NCBI RefSeq assembly: GCF_015674855.1
Contig: NZ_JADMLG010000015.1
Coordinates: 124,001-188,000, forward strand
From: Nocardia bovistercoris
GTDB lineage: Bacteria > Actinomycetota > Actinomycetes > Mycobacteriales > Mycobacteriaceae
Direction of reading: 5' to 3'
DNA: 64,000 nt
Part shown: positions 25,728 to 35,348 of the stretch, in pieces
Layout of the letters: the number at the start of each line of letters is the position of its first letter
How positions within the stretch are numbered: position 1 is the stretch's first letter
Translations under genes and position numbers: made by a program
The notes under the pieces: model-generated
The model's input: only the letters and a program-made list of their open reading frames with translations
The model's database searches: none
What the model was told of the DNA's origin: nothing

Positions 25728-27248
25728 TCAGGGGCGCACCGCGATACCCGGCGGCACGGCCGCCCGGATCGGCGTCCTCGGCGTTCCGAACCACTTCGTG
25801 AGGGCCTCGCGCAATGTGCCGGGGGCGCCGTCCGCCCAGGCCACGTATCCGTCGGGACGGATCAGTGCGGACAGGCAGGCGCCCGGGATCTCGACCGAAT
25901 CGACCCGTTCTCGCCACGGCCCGGTCATCGCCGCGAATCTCCCGTCGTCGGTGTTGTCCACGACAACCGCCTTGCCGCTGCGCAGGGGCTCGACGAGCAC
26001 CGCCGCCAGGTGCTCGTCCAAGGTGTCCGGCGCCCAGGCGCCGACCAACGGGCCCGGCCCGTAGCTCACATCGGAGCCTTCCAGGAGTGCGGCCAGATGA
26101 GTCGACGGGCCGGGGTACCGCAGCAATTCGGCGAAAAGCTCCCGGAGGGATTCGGCGTTCTCGCCCGAACTCGACAAGGCGGCTTGTGCTCGGGTGTGCA
26201 GGATCGCGCGACGGCCCGCGGGGTGGCGTTCGGCATGATAGGTGTCGAGCAGGCCATCGGCTGTGCCCTGAACCGCGACGGCCAGTTTCCATCCGAGGTT
26301 GACCGCGTCCGACAGTCCCGCGTTGAGTGCGGCGCCGCCTGCCGAGAACAGATGCGCGGCATCACCGGCCAGGAAAACCCGTCCCACCCGATAGGTCTCG
26401 GCTTGTCTGCTGTTGGCGACGGTGCTGCGCAGCCATCGCGCGCCGGTGATCGGCAGGTCGGCGCCGATCACGCGGTGGATACTGGCGCGTAGGTCCTCGA
26501 GGGTGAGAGTGTCCGGCAGGTGCGGCGGGCGAGGCTCGGAGGTCGCGAGGATGTAGACATCCGGGTCGGCCGACGGGTCGAGCATCGCGTGCGGAGTGAT
26601 GGTGATCGAGCCGGTCGCGGTGCGGTTGGGTCGCACCAGCGCCAAGCGGACGCCGCGCACCGCCAGTGCGCCGTCGGCGACGACGACCTCGGCGGCGGGC
26701 ATGTGCACCCGCGCCATGCGGGCGACCTCGTCGCTGGTGATGCCGGGGAAGGCAATGCCCGCGTGTTTGCGGACGAAGCTGCGCCCGCCGTCGCAGCCGA
26801 CGAGATACCTTGCCGTAAGCCGGTATTCGCCGGTGGGACCATGGACCCGCACCGTGAGCCCGTCGTCCTGCTCGTCGAAGCCGACCACTTCGTGGCCGCG
26901 CCGCACGGTCGCGCCCACTCCGATCGCGGCGTCGTGCAGCAATTTCTCCAGATCGCGTTGTGGGATGGGCAGCACATGCAGCGGGTCGACTTCGAGTCTG
27001 TCGAGTTCGAGAGACAGCGGTCCGAAAGGAAAACGGGGCGCTGCCAACGGGTGCAGCGATGTGCCGTCGAGCAGGCCGCGATGGGCGAGTACCAGGGCGA
27101 TCCGGCCGACGAGCCCGTTGGCTCGTGGTTGTTCGTCCGGGTGTAGCGCCTGATCGAGCACCAGGGCGGGGACACCCGCGAGGCCGAGCTCGTAGGCGAG
27201 CAGCAGCCCGGTGGGACCGGCTCCTGCGATAAGGACATCGGCGTTCAA
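25728..27248 (-). CDS. FAD-dependent monooxygenase
   Basis: A 506-residue flavin hydroxylase of the same family as the protein at 19894-21261 but clearly different in sequence. It shows ADVLIAGAGPTGLLLAYELGLAGV, the DG motif YLVGCDGGRSFVRKHAGI, and GRVFLAGDAAHLFSAGGAALNAGLSDAVNLGWKLA, with a C-terminal thioredoxin-like tail (RPDGYVAWADG). The start is a TTG at 27248 with GGGAGG just upstream; reading from the more distant ATG at 27296 would run through the operator. It is divergent from the small HTH/Clp-N gene pair across palindromic sites. The substrate is unknown; hydroxylation of an aromatic acid or an antibiotic is plausible. Confidence 0.85.
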   Translation of the reverse strand: MNADVLIAGAGPTGLLLAYELGLAGVPALVLDQALHPDEQPRANGLVGRIALVLAHRGLLDGTSLHPLAAPRFPFGPLSLELDRLEVDPLHVLPIPQRDLEKLLHDAAIGVGATVRRGHEVVGFDEQDDGLTVRVHGPTGEYRLTARYLVGCDGGRSFVRKHAGIAFPGITSDEVARMARVHMPAAEVVVADGALAVRGVRLALVRPNRTATGSITITPHAMLDPSADPDVYILATSEPRPPHLPDTLTLEDLRASIHRVIGADLPITGARWLRSTVANSRQAETYRVGRVFLAGDAAHLFSAGGAALNAGLSDAVNLGWKLAVAVQGTADGLLDTYHAERHPAGRRAILHTRAQAALSSSGENAESLRELFAELLRYPGPSTHLAALLEGSDVSYGPGPLVGAWAPDTLDEHLAAVLVEPLRSGKAVVVDNTDDGRFAAMTGPWRERVDSVEIPGACLSALIRPDGYVAWADGAPGTLREALTKWFGTPRTPIRAAVPPGIAVRP

Positions 27249-27266
27249 CGCAACCTCCCGGTGAGT

Positions 27267-27313
27267 TGTCAGTTTGAACTGACATCGACGAATCATGTCA
27301 GTTTGGTTTGACG
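27267..27313. promoter_or_regulatory. two TGTCAGTTT-type palindromic sites
   Basis: TGTCAGTT-TG-AACTGACA (27267-27284) is a perfect inverted repeat; TGTCAGTTTGGTTTGACG (27296-27313) is a second, imperfect copy 29 bases away. They fill the gap between the divergent FAD monooxygenase and HTH genes and probably bind a dimeric repressor. Confidence 0.65.
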
Positions 27314-27343
27314 CGCGAGGTCTGTCAAGGCAGACTGACGCCT

Positions 27344-27553
27344 ATGGCCACCGAAGATCTGTCGACCCGGATCCGATCCACCGATCCGGAAGTCGGGTTG
27401 CGCGCGGTCGGCGCCCTGCATCGCCTCGCCGAGCAGGTCGAGGCCGTGCATGTCGAACTCGCGCGGCGCGCGGGCTGGTCATGGGAACAGATCGGCGACG
27501 CACTCGGCGTCACGCGGCAGTCGATACACGCCAAATACGGAAAGGGGCGTTGA
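27344..27553 (+). CDS. small helix-turn-helix protein
   Basis: A 69-residue protein whose C-terminal half is a helix-turn-helix (AGWSWEQIGDALGVTRQSIHAKYGKGR), preceded by a helical segment (LRAVGALHRLAEQVEAVHVELARR). Such small HTH proteins are commonly found directly upstream of a Clp-N protein in actinobacteria, as here, one base before the next start. It is the best local candidate to bind the TGTCAGTTT sites. The start at ATG 27344 has only a weak ribosome site. Confidence 0.75.
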   Translation: MATEDLSTRIRSTDPEVGLRAVGALHRLAEQVEAVHVELARRAGWSWEQIGDALGVTRQSIHAKYGKGR

Positions 27554-27554
27554 G

Positions 27555-28010
27555 ATGTTCGAACAATTCGCCGCGACAGCGCGTTCCGTCGTCCGAGATG
27601 CCACCGAAGAGGCTCGTCGGCGTGGCGATCGGCGGGTCGGCACCGAGCACCTGCTGCTCGCGGCGCTGAACGAACCGGCCAACTCGAACCTGCTCGGCGT
27701 CACCGCCGAAACCGCACGCGCGGCGGTCGACGAGCTCGACCGGCAGGCCATGGCCGCGATCGGGATCGACCTCGGCGACTTCCAGCCGACAGGCACCCCC
27801 GGCGCGGGCAAGCGCCCGCCGTTCAGCTCCGGGGCGCGTCAGGTCCTGTCACGTGCGCTGAATCTGGCCGCGACGGAGCGGTCCCGCCGCATCGAAACCC
27901 GACACCTGCTGGTCGCGCTGCTGGAGCGTGACCGGCCCGACCCGATCGTCGCCTTGTTGTTCGCACTGGGTATCGACCCGTCGACAACGCGAGCCCGGCT
28001 GCAGGAGTGA
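27555..28010 (+). CDS. Clp-N (ClpC/ClpA N-terminal) domain protein
   Basis: A 151-residue protein consisting of the double Clp-N repeat without any AAA+ module: ATEEARRRGDRRVGTEHLLLAALNEP in the first repeat and SGARQVLSRALNLAATERSRRIETRHLLVALLERDRP in the second. The domain normally binds adaptors or substrates of ClpC. Paired with the HTH gene just before it, it may sense misfolded or marked proteins and control DNA binding or proteolysis of the regulator; that role is inference. Confidence 0.85.
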   Translation: MFEQFAATARSVVRDATEEARRRGDRRVGTEHLLLAALNEPANSNLLGVTAETARAAVDELDRQAMAAIGIDLGDFQPTGTPGAGKRPPFSSGARQVLSRALNLAATERSRRIETRHLLVALLERDRPDPIVALLFALGIDPSTTRARLQE

Positions 28011-28101
28011 CCGGTTCCTCCACGAGTCGGCCGCCCCCGATCCGCCCTGCCGACGACCGCGAGAAGCCGGTGCCGTGGTCAGGTTCCTCACCGACGGTTG
28101 G

Positions 28102-29742
28102 TCACGGGGTCGGGATGAGATCCGCTGCCGAGGAGCGGCGGAGTTTGCCCGACGGGGTTTTCGGGAGGGCGCCCTTGTCGACGACCGTTACCACGGCGGG
28201 GGTGACGCCGATGTCGTCGTAGATCGCGCGGGCGACTTCCTTTCTGATGCGTTCGCAGGTGTCGGCGTTTCCCGAGGCGTCGGATTCGGCGATGACGGCG
28301 ATGGATTCCCTGGTCGCGCCGGGTAGGCGGACGCCGATGGCCGCCACCGCTCCCGGTCGGACGCCGGCGACCGTCGCGGCGGCGCGTTCGACCGCGACGG
28401 GTGAGATGTTGCGGCCCGAGACGATGATGACGTCCTTCTTGCGGCCGGTGACGACGATCTCGCCGGTCGCGGTGAGGTAGCCGAGGTCGCCGGTGTCGAG
28501 TCGCCCCGCGGCGTCGAGCGCGAGGACGTAGCCGGTGGGGCCGAGGTAGTGGCGGGTGACGGCGTCGCCGCGCACCATGATTGTGCCGATGCGGTCCGCG
28601 GGCAGGGGGTCGCCGTTCTCGTCCACCACCGTTGCTTCGATGCCGGGAACGGTGCGGCCGAGTTTGACGAGAGTTCTTGTTCGGGCGGCTGGTTCGCGGA
28701 CGATGATGCCGTCGCGTTCGGCGAGATCGGTGTCGAAGGCGTCGGTGGAGTAGCGGTCGTCCACGGCGGTGAACGAGACGGCCAGGGTTGTTTCGGCCAT
28801 GCCGTAGGCAGGCATCAGCGCTTCGGGATGGAACCCGAATCGTGCCGCCGCTTCGGCGAATTCGTGCAGGGTGGCGGCGTCGAGAGCTTCGGCGCCGTCG
28901 ATGGCGACGCGCAGCGAGGACAGATCGTAGGCGCTTTCGGGGGCGCGGCGCAGGCGCCGCGTGAGGATCGAGTAGGCGAAATCCGGTGCGGCGGTCACTG
29001 TCGCGCCGAATCTCGTGACGAGTTCCGCCCAGGACACCGGGTTCTTCAAGAAAGCGAGCGGGGTGACGTTGACCGTGGTGATCCCGGCGAGCATCGGGGC
29101 GATGAGCATGCCGATCATGCCCATGTCGTGGTAGAGGGGCAGCCAACTGACCACCACGTCCTCGGGCTCGAATGCGACGGCGGACAGCATGGCTTGCTGG
29201 TTGTGCCACAGATTCCGGTAGGTGATGGCGACGGCCTTGGGGGTGCCTGTGGTCCCCGAGGTGAGTTGCAGGATGGCGATATCGTCTTCCTCGGTCGCCG
29301 CCGGAACGGTCTCGTTCGACGACGCCGCCAATTCCTCGACCGACACGACCGGGGTTCCGAGGTCGACTCCGCGCACGGCGTCGGTGAACGGTGCGCCGAC
29401 AGCGACGATCCCGGCGTCGAGCATCTCGATCACCGCGCGGGTGTCGTGCACCCAGGTCTCCAGGTCGGTGCGCGGGGTGGGCTGGTGCAGCATCGTGAAC
29501 GCCGCGCCGCGCAGCCACACCGCCTGCACCAGCGCGGCGACCTCGGCGGGTTCCCCGGCGAGTATCGCTACCGAATCACCTTTTCCGACATCGGCATCGG
29601 CGAGTCCGCCCGCGAGTGCGCGTGCGGTTTCGCGGGATCGGCGCCAGGTCCGGAAGGTGAGCTCGGAGGCGTCTGCGCCGCTCCACAGACCGGTGGAATC
29701 CGAGGCGGGCCGGTCGAACAACAGCCGTGTGACAGCGCTCAT
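28102..29742 (-). CDS. fatty-acyl-AMP ligase (MbtM/FadD33-like)
   Basis: A 546-residue ANL-superfamily enzyme. Visible are the P-loop LQLTSGTTGTPKAVAITYRNL, the WLPLYHDMGMIG motif typical of fatty-acyl-AMP ligases, YGMAETTLAVSF, RLDTGDLGYL and the C-terminal lysine region LPKTPSGKLRRS. Such ligases load a fatty acid onto an acyl carrier protein, as MbtM does for mycobactin. It is the last gene of the siderophore operon and overlaps its upstream neighbour by one base. The natural partner is the ACP encoded at 32158-32409. Confidence 0.88.
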   Translation of the reverse strand: MSAVTRLLFDRPASDSTGLWSGADASELTFRTWRRSRETARALAGGLADADVGKGDSVAILAGEPAEVAALVQAVWLRGAAFTMLHQPTPRTDLETWVHDTRAVIEMLDAGIVAVGAPFTDAVRGVDLGTPVVSVEELAASSNETVPAATEEDDIAILQLTSGTTGTPKAVAITYRNLWHNQQAMLSAVAFEPEDVVVSWLPLYHDMGMIGMLIAPMLAGITTVNVTPLAFLKNPVSWAELVTRFGATVTAAPDFAYSILTRRLRRAPESAYDLSSLRVAIDGAEALDAATLHEFAEAAARFGFHPEALMPAYGMAETTLAVSFTAVDDRYSTDAFDTDLAERDGIIVREPAARTRTLVKLGRTVPGIEATVVDENGDPLPADRIGTIMVRGDAVTRHYLGPTGYVLALDAAGRLDTGDLGYLTATGEIVVTGRKKDVIIVSGRNISPVAVERAAATVAGVRPGAVAAIGVRLPGATRESIAVIAESDASGNADTCERIRKEVARAIYDDIGVTPAVVTVVDKGALPKTPSGKLRRSSAADLIPTP

Positions 29743-31007
29743 CACGATCGCCCCGCTTCGTCGAGCACCTGCGCGAACCGCTCCGCGAAGACGGTGGCGT
29801 AGCCCTCGGGCAGCGCCGCCGGATCGGTGACGATGCCGAAGGAGGTGCGGCTTCCCAGGATGAGCGAGGTCACCGAGAACGAATAGCCGATCAGCGGGGA
29901 CAGCGGCGTCAGGTCGACTATCGATGCGCCGAGCACCGAACGGACACGGGAGAAGCCGGGATTGATCCCGATGTGGATGTCGGGGCTCATGCGTGCCAGG
30001 GAGGCGTTCGCGATCGCCCGCCGCACCGGCCAGGGAACTTTGGGCGCGTCGTCGGTGGGCGCCCATGCCAGGTGCGGACGGCCCTTTTCGATGGTCGCGA
30101 GTTCGGTTCGGCAGCGGGCGATCTGGCCCGCGAGGTCGGTCTCGTCGCCGGGCAGGTTGAGCAGGGCCGCCAGTACCGCGTTTCCGGTGTGCCGGAAGGC
30201 CGGGTCATCGGTCACCGGCAGTGTCACGCGCAGGGTGGCGGGATGCGGTTTCCCGGTCACCGGGGCGGCGGTGGCGAGGGTACGTCCGATCGCGGCGAGC
30301 AGGAACTCGTGCACGGTGGCGTCGTGACGTTTGGCGGTGCGCCGCAGTTCGCGGGTGGGGGTGCCGACCAAGGCGATCTCGCGTCGTCCCGTGCGGGTGA
30401 GCGCGGGCCATCCGCGTCCGGCGTTGCCCGCTTTCCACTGACTGTCGAACGTGGCTTTGGCGGTCTGCCGGATCCGCGGGTCGACGGTGGGGATGCGGTG
30501 GCGTGGGGTGGTGGCGAATCTGTCGAACTCGGCGAGGTCTTCCTCGGCGCCGTCGGCGAGCAACGCGGCGAACGCGGCTCCCGCGATGCCGTCGGACAGG
30601 CTGTGGTGCACACGGAGGACGACGTGCTGGGCGCCCTGGTCACGCGGGGTGAACAGGGTGATGTGCCACAACGGCGCGGAGCGCGGGAGCGGGGTCGCCA
30701 TCAGGTCGGCGATCCGCGAGTACAGGTCGGCGCGGTCGGTGTGTTCGACAGCATCGACATGCCGGTCGACATCGACGCTTTCCGCTTGCACGACTTGTGG
30801 CTTGCGCCAACCACCGTGCCGGATCCCGATGCGGAAGACGTCGAAGTGTCCGCTGCGCTCGCGCACGCGCGCACGGACGTCCGCCACGGAAATCCCTGCT
30901 CCCTCAGACAATTCGAGAACCATCGCCCAGTGCATCGGGCGTCCCCTGGTGTCCAGGTGTAGATAGGTGTGATCGGTGGGAGCCAATTCGGCGACGGGGC
31001 TGTTCAC
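29742..31007 (-). CDS. WS/DGAT-family acyltransferase
   Basis: A 421-residue wax-ester-synthase/diacylglycerol-acyltransferase-like protein. The catalytic HHxxxDG is visible as [15 protein letters not shown], preceded by PLWHITLF and followed by the typical [11 protein letters not shown] and [16 protein letters not shown] stretches. In this setting it may transfer the fatty-acyl chain prepared by the ACP, ligase and dehydrogenase onto the siderophore, instead of making wax esters. GTG 31007 overlaps the acyl-CoA dehydrogenase stop by four bases. Confidence 0.82.
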   Translation of the reverse strand: MNSPVAELAPTDHTYLHLDTRGRPMHWAMVLELSEGAGISVADVRARVRERSGHFDVFRIGIRHGGWRKPQVVQAESVDVDRHVDAVEHTDRADLYSRIADLMATPLPRSAPLWHITLFTPRDQGAQHVVLRVHHSLSDGIAGAAFAALLADGAEEDLAEFDRFATTPRHRIPTVDPRIRQTAKATFDSQWKAGNAGRGWPALTRTGRREIALVGTPTRELRRTAKRHDATVHEFLLAAIGRTLATAAPVTGKPHPATLRVTLPVTDDPAFRHTGNAVLAALLNLPGDETDLAGQIARCRTELATIEKGRPHLAWAPTDDAPKVPWPVRRAIANASLARMSPDIHIGINPGFSRVRSVLGASIVDLTPLSPLIGYSFSVTSLILGSRTSFGIVTDPAALPEGYATVFAERFAQVLDEAGRS

Positions 31008-32161
31008 GGCTGGACCACCTGACTGTTGTGCATCTTCTCGTAGCCTTCGTGATCGGGTTTCATGGCGGCGGCGACCAGTTCCCAGAGGACTTCGTCGGCG
31101 CCGCCGCCGACGCGCGCGAGTTTCATATCGCGCCACCACCGTCCGATCGGGGTCTCCGATTCCAGGTAGCCCGCGCCGCCGAAGATGTGCAGGCATTGCG
31201 AGGCGACCTCCTCGCCGAGATTGGCGGCGGTCACCTTCAGCGCGGCGGCGGTACGGAGGTTCACCCGTCCGTGCGCGGCGACTCCGGCGAGGGCGTAGCG
31301 GAGCAGGTCGACGCGGGCTTGCAGATCCGCCACCCGCAACCGCAGCGCCTGGTGGTCGTAGAGCGGCTTGCCGAATTGGCTGCGGCTCATCATCCGCGCC
31401 AGCGTGATGCCGAGCATCGAATCGCAGGCGGCGGCGATCTGGCCCGCCACCGAGTACCGTTCGTGCGCCAGCCCCCAGCTGATGACGGCCAGGCCGGTGC
31501 CCGCGCGCGCGAGCAGCGCGTCCTCGGGCACCCAGGTGTCCAGGGTGACGGCGGCGGTGTCGAGCGGTCCCGCACCGAGTTTGCGGTAAGGCTCGGCGAT
31601 CGTCACTCGGCTCGTCGGCACGAGAGCCAGGGCGACATCACCGTGGGCGCCGCCCGGCGCGCGGCCGACGACCAGAATGTGGTCGGCGATGGGCGCGAGG
31701 GAGACGAACTTCTTGTGACCGGTCACCCGGTAGCCGCCGTCGCACGCCTCGATCGTGGTGCGCACGTTCTGTAGATCGGAGCCGCCGGATTCCTCGGAAG
31801 CGGCCACACACAGCACCGCCTCGGCGCGGATCGCGCGTTCGGTGAGGTCGCGGTGGAAGTCGTTGCGCCCGAACCGACGCAGGATCGAGATCGCCGAATC
31901 GTGCAGGCTCACACCGACGCCGATGGCGGCGGAATGCAGTGCGCCCAGCCGGAACGCCAACGCGAAATGCTCGCCGAGGTCGGCGATCTTGCGGTCCTCC
32001 CACTTGCGGGCGAAAACGCCCGAGGCGCCGAGGTGTTCGAGCAGATGACGGGGGAAGCGCTCGTCACGCTCTGCCTGTTCGGTCCACTCCGCGACGCGTT
32101 CATCGAAGGCTACCGCCAGAACGTCGGCGTAGGAGTCGCGTCGGATAGTGGTGGTGCTCAT
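31004..32161 (-). CDS. acyl-CoA/acyl-ACP dehydrogenase (MbtN/FadE14-like)
   Basis: A 385-residue acyl-CoA dehydrogenase-fold flavoprotein: [37 protein letters not shown] in the middle domain and [29 protein letters not shown] in the C-terminal domain, ending with [33 protein letters not shown]. In mycobactin synthesis the equivalent enzyme, MbtN, desaturates the acyl chain on MbtL at C2. The ACP lies directly upstream, with an ATGA overlap, so the same chemistry on the ACP-bound chain is likely here. Confidence 0.85.
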   Translation of the reverse strand: MSTTTIRRDSYADVLAVAFDERVAEWTEQAERDERFPRHLLEHLGASGVFARKWEDRKIADLGEHFALAFRLGALHSAAIGVGVSLHDSAISILRRFGRNDFHRDLTERAIRAEAVLCVAASEESGGSDLQNVRTTIEACDGGYRVTGHKKFVSLAPIADHILVVGRAPGGAHGDVALALVPTSRVTIAEPYRKLGAGPLDTAAVTLDTWVPEDALLARAGTGLAVISWGLAHERYSVAGQIAAACDSMLGITLARMMSRSQFGKPLYDHQALRLRVADLQARVDLLRYALAGVAAHGRVNLRTAAALKVTAANLGEEVASQCLHIFGGAGYLESETPIGRWWRDMKLARVGGGADEVLWELVAAAMKPDHEGYEKMHNSQVVQP

Positions 32162-32409
32162 CGCGGGATCGCGGCCGACTTGGACCGGATGAGATCCTCC
32201 AGATCCCCGACCGTCGCGGTCTCGGCCATCTCCCGGTCGGTCAGCCGTACGCCGAGACGTTCCTCGATGGCGACCACGCCGATGGCGAAAGCCACCGAAT
32301 CGAGTCCGAGATCCTCGATGAGCAGCGAGGTTCGGGAGATATCGGTGAGTGAGAGGTCCAGGTCTTCTTCCAGGATGCGATACAGGGTTTCGCGGAGGTG
32401 ATCCGACAT
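32158..32409 (-). CDS. acyl carrier protein (MbtL-like)
   Basis: An 83-residue ACP with the phosphopantetheine-serine motif LGLDSVAF (Ser38). The start at ATG 32409 has AAGGAG six bases upstream. It lies between the N-hydroxylase and the dehydrogenase and is the expected carrier of the fatty-acyl chain loaded by the ligase at 28102-29742. Confidence 0.9.
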   Translation of the reverse strand: MSDHLRETLYRILEEDLDLSLTDISRTSLLIEDLGLDSVAFAIGVVAIEERLGVRLTDREMAETATVGDLEDLIRSKSAAIPR

Positions 32410-32452
32410 CGATGACTCCTTGGGCAGTGCGGGAACGAGGGGCGAGACGTCG

Positions 32453-33766
32453 CTAGGCGAGGACGTCGTCGTCGGTGACACCGAAACTGGTGAACGCGGT
32501 ATGGCGTTGCAGGCGATAGGCCGCGCGGCCGAGCACGGTGTTGAGGATCTTGGCGTTGCGGACCGCGCCGATGTCCAGGTTCGGCGCGGAGACGCCGTGG
32601 GTGTGGGTTTCGGCGTTCGCGACGAAAAGCCTGCCCGTCAGTTGGTCATCGGCGACGACGGCATGCTCGGCCGTAATGGCGAGGCGACCGTGCGCGTCTC
32701 GACGCAGACGATCTTCGAGTGGCGCGAGGAAATCCGTACTCCTGGCGCGATATCCGGTGGCCGCGATGACGAGGTCCGCGCTGTGCGAGAGCAGCGCGCC
32801 GGTGTCGCCGTGGCGGGCGCGCACGCGCAGGCGGCCGTCGGCCAGTTCGTCTATGCCCTCGACCGACACCGTGTGGCGCAATTGCACCGGTTGGCATTTG
32901 TCGAGCAGTTCGCGACGGTAGAGCACGTCGTGCAGGCGGTCGAGGGTCTCGGTCGAAATACCTTTGTGGAACTGCCAGTGACCTGCGCGCACCTGGTCGC
33001 GGGTCGCTTCGGGCAGCCCGTGGAAGTAGTCCATGTAGCTCGGCGTGGTCATCTCGAGGGAGAGTTTGGTGAAATCCAGCGGGGCGAACCACGGGGTTCG
33101 GGTCCACCAGCGCACCGCGGGTCCGCCGCGCAGGTTCGCCTCGAGCAGGTCGAGCACGACCTCCGCGCCGGACTGGCCCGAGCCGATCACGGTGACCGCG
33201 TCCGCGGCGTGCGCGGTGTCGCGGTGGTCGAGATACGCGGAACTGTGCACAAGGGCCGGCGAGGACGTCGACAGTTGTTCGGGCACAGCGGGTTCGGTGC
33301 CGACGCCGACGACCACGTGCCGGGCGCGGATGCCCGCGGTCCCGCTCGCGGTGCGGACCCGCACGTCGAACACTCCGTCGGCGTCGTGCCACCGGACCTC
33401 TTCCACCGTGGTGCCGAAACGCAGCGACGGCAGTCGCCCGACCACCCACAGCAGATACGCCTCGTATTCGCGCCGCGTCGGGAAGAACTGCTCGCGCACC
33501 AGGAACGGATACAACCGGTCGACATCGGCCAGGTAGGCGAGGAACGACAGCGGATGCGTCGGGTCGACCAGCGAGACGAGGTCGGACAGGAAACTCACCT
33601 GGAGTTTGGCTTCGTCGAACATCAGCCCCGGATGCCAGCGGAATTCCTCGGCGGAATCCACCACAAGGACATCGGCGTCGGGGATGGTCGAGGCCAGTGC
33701 GGCCAATCCGAGGTTGAACGGACCGCAGCCGATCGCGAGGATGTCGACCGCATCGATCTCAGTCAC
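32453..33766 (-). CDS. amine/lysine N-hydroxylase (DesB/MbtG-like)
   Basis: A 437-residue flavin N-monooxygenase. FAD site DILAIGCGPFNLGLAALAS, substrate-region FRWHPGLMFDEAKLQVSFLSDLVSLVDPTHPLSFLAYL, NADPH site TVIGSGQSGAEVVLDLLE and the C-terminal ATGYRAR are all typical of L-lysine, ornithine or cadaverine N-hydroxylases. The gene overlaps the decarboxylase gene by eight bases, as desA and desB do in desferrioxamine clusters, which favours a diamine such as cadaverine as substrate over lysine itself. Confidence 0.9.
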   Translation of the reverse strand: MTEIDAVDILAIGCGPFNLGLAALASTIPDADVLVVDSAEEFRWHPGLMFDEAKLQVSFLSDLVSLVDPTHPLSFLAYLADVDRLYPFLVREQFFPTRREYEAYLLWVVGRLPSLRFGTTVEEVRWHDADGVFDVRVRTASGTAGIRARHVVVGVGTEPAVPEQLSTSSPALVHSSAYLDHRDTAHAADAVTVIGSGQSGAEVVLDLLEANLRGGPAVRWWTRTPWFAPLDFTKLSLEMTTPSYMDYFHGLPEATRDQVRAGHWQFHKGISTETLDRLHDVLYRRELLDKCQPVQLRHTVSVEGIDELADGRLRVRARHGDTGALLSHSADLVIAATGYRARSTDFLAPLEDRLRRDAHGRLAITAEHAVVADDQLTGRLFVANAETHTHGVSAPNLDIGAVRNAKILNTVLGRAAYRLQRHTAFTSFGVTDDDVLA

Positions 33767-35297
33767 GGGCGATCACCATCTCGTCGATCTCGCTGTCCAT
33801 CGCCTCGGACTCCACTTCCAGTGCCACGCGCAGCAATTCGTCGAACAGCGTGGCGATGTCGTGCTCGGTCGACTCCGGGTTCAGCAAGGTCAGTTTCAGG
33901 CAGGTGCGCGGTTGTCCCTCGCCGTTGACCCGTACTTCGGTGCGTCCGATGAGCGCGATGCCGCCGCCGATGAGTCGCCGCCGGATCTGGGCGTTCACCT
34001 GGTCCACGTCCAATTCCTCACAGCGGTAACGGAAGACGACCGTGGTGAGGGTGACCGGTGCGACGAGTTCGAGCTGCGGTTCGGCGTCGATGCGCTGTTC
34101 GGCGTAGCGGGCCAGGTCGTGGCAGGTGTCGAGCATCTCCCCCAGGCCGGTGCGGCCGTAGGCCAGTACGGTGGCCGCGACCTTGAGGACGTCGGGTCGG
34201 CGGGTGGTCTGCAGGGTCTGGCCGAGCAGTCCGTCGTAGCCCGCGTCGATGTCGTCGTCGGGATTGAGGTAGGCGACCGACCGGTTGAGGGTGGTGAAAC
34301 GCCGCTGGTCGGCGAGCAGCAGCACACTGGCCGCGGCGGGCTGCCAGCCGACCTTGTGCAGGTCGAGGGTGATCGAGTCGGCTCGGTCGATGCCGTCCAG
34401 GAGGTGGGCGAGCCGGTCGGAGAACAGCGAGCCGAATCCGTAGGCGGCATCGACGTGTAGCCACACGCCGTGCCGCTCGGCGATATCCGCGATGGCGGGC
34501 AGCGGGTCGATGCTGCCGAAATCGGTGGTGCCCGCGGTCGCGACGACGGCCACCGGGGTGTGGCTGACACCGAGCGCGGTCAGCAGGGTTTCCAGCGCTT
34601 CGGGGATCATCTGGTGCGCGGCGTCGACGGGCACCGGGATCGCCGCCGCTTCGCCCAATCCGAGTGCGGCGCAGGCGCGGTGCACGGAGAAATGCGCGAT
34701 CCGCGAGCACAGCACCACCGGTCGTGGCAGGCCGCGCAGTCCGTCGTGGCGGATGTCGAGGCCGAAGCGAGCGGCCGTGTGATCACGGGCGACCAACAGC
34801 GCCAGCAGATTCGAGTAGGACCCGCCGGGACCGAAGACGCCGCCCGCCGTCTCGGTGAAGCCCGCCAGCCTGGCCAGCGCGTTGATCGTCCACTTCTCGA
34901 TCGCCAGGGTCGCCGGGCCGGAATCGTAGGTGTCGAGGGAGGCGTTGGTGGCGCTGGCCAGTGCGTCGGCCACCACGGCCACGGTCAACGGCGGTGGTTG
35001 CAGGTGTGCGGCGCAGCGGGCGTCGGTGAGGTCGAGACCGTGGTCGGCGATCAGTTGGGCCAGGTGCGTCAGCGCCGCGGTCTCGCCGACACCGCGCTCC
35101 GGAATCCGTTCCGGGCCCAGCGAATCGGCGACCGAAGCCAGGACATCGGCGGGCGCGCCCGTGGGCAGCGGCGCGCGCTGTCGGGTTACGTCGACGGCCG
35201 ACGCGACCCGTGCGAGTCCGTCGCCGACTTCCGACCAGCCCCGCCCCGGACCGGAAAATTTGGATGCTCTCCCCAGGGGATCGAATTCATGTGACAC
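33759..35297 (-). CDS. PLP-dependent amino acid decarboxylase (DesA-like)
   Basis: A 512-residue group II decarboxylase of the DesA / diaminobutyrate decarboxylase type. The PLP lysine motif is TLDLHKVGWQP (Lys315), with ATAGTTDFGSIDPLPAIADIA and HVDAAYGFGSLFSDRLAHLL before it. It would turn lysine (or ornithine or diaminobutyrate) into the diamine that is N-hydroxylated by the next gene product. It lies inside the siderophore operon, with a 51-base gap to the condensation-domain gene and an overlap with the hydroxylase. The substrate cannot be fixed from sequence alone. Confidence 0.88.
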   Translation of the reverse strand: MSHEFDPLGRASKFSGPGRGWSEVGDGLARVASAVDVTRQRAPLPTGAPADVLASVADSLGPERIPERGVGETAALTHLAQLIADHGLDLTDARCAAHLQPPPLTVAVVADALASATNASLDTYDSGPATLAIEKWTINALARLAGFTETAGGVFGPGGSYSNLLALLVARDHTAARFGLDIRHDGLRGLPRPVVLCSRIAHFSVHRACAALGLGEAAAIPVPVDAAHQMIPEALETLLTALGVSHTPVAVVATAGTTDFGSIDPLPAIADIAERHGVWLHVDAAYGFGSLFSDRLAHLLDGIDRADSITLDLHKVGWQPAAASVLLLADQRRFTTLNRSVAYLNPDDDIDAGYDGLLGQTLQTTRRPDVLKVAATVLAYGRTGLGEMLDTCHDLARYAEQRIDAEPQLELVAPVTLTTVVFRYRCEELDVDQVNAQIRRRLIGGGIALIGRTEVRVNGEGQPRTCLKLTLLNPESTEHDIATLFDELLRVALEVESEAMDSEIDEMVIARD

Positions 35298-35348
35298 GGA
35301 AAGTCCTGACAGATCGAGACATTGTTGACGGTTCGGTTGTCGCGCGGA

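Noticed and set aside
28102-30066. Longer N-terminus for the fatty-acyl-AMP ligase
   Set aside because: The extra 108 residues are antisense-like text within the WS/DGAT gene; the coupled ATG at 29742 gives the usual ligase start.
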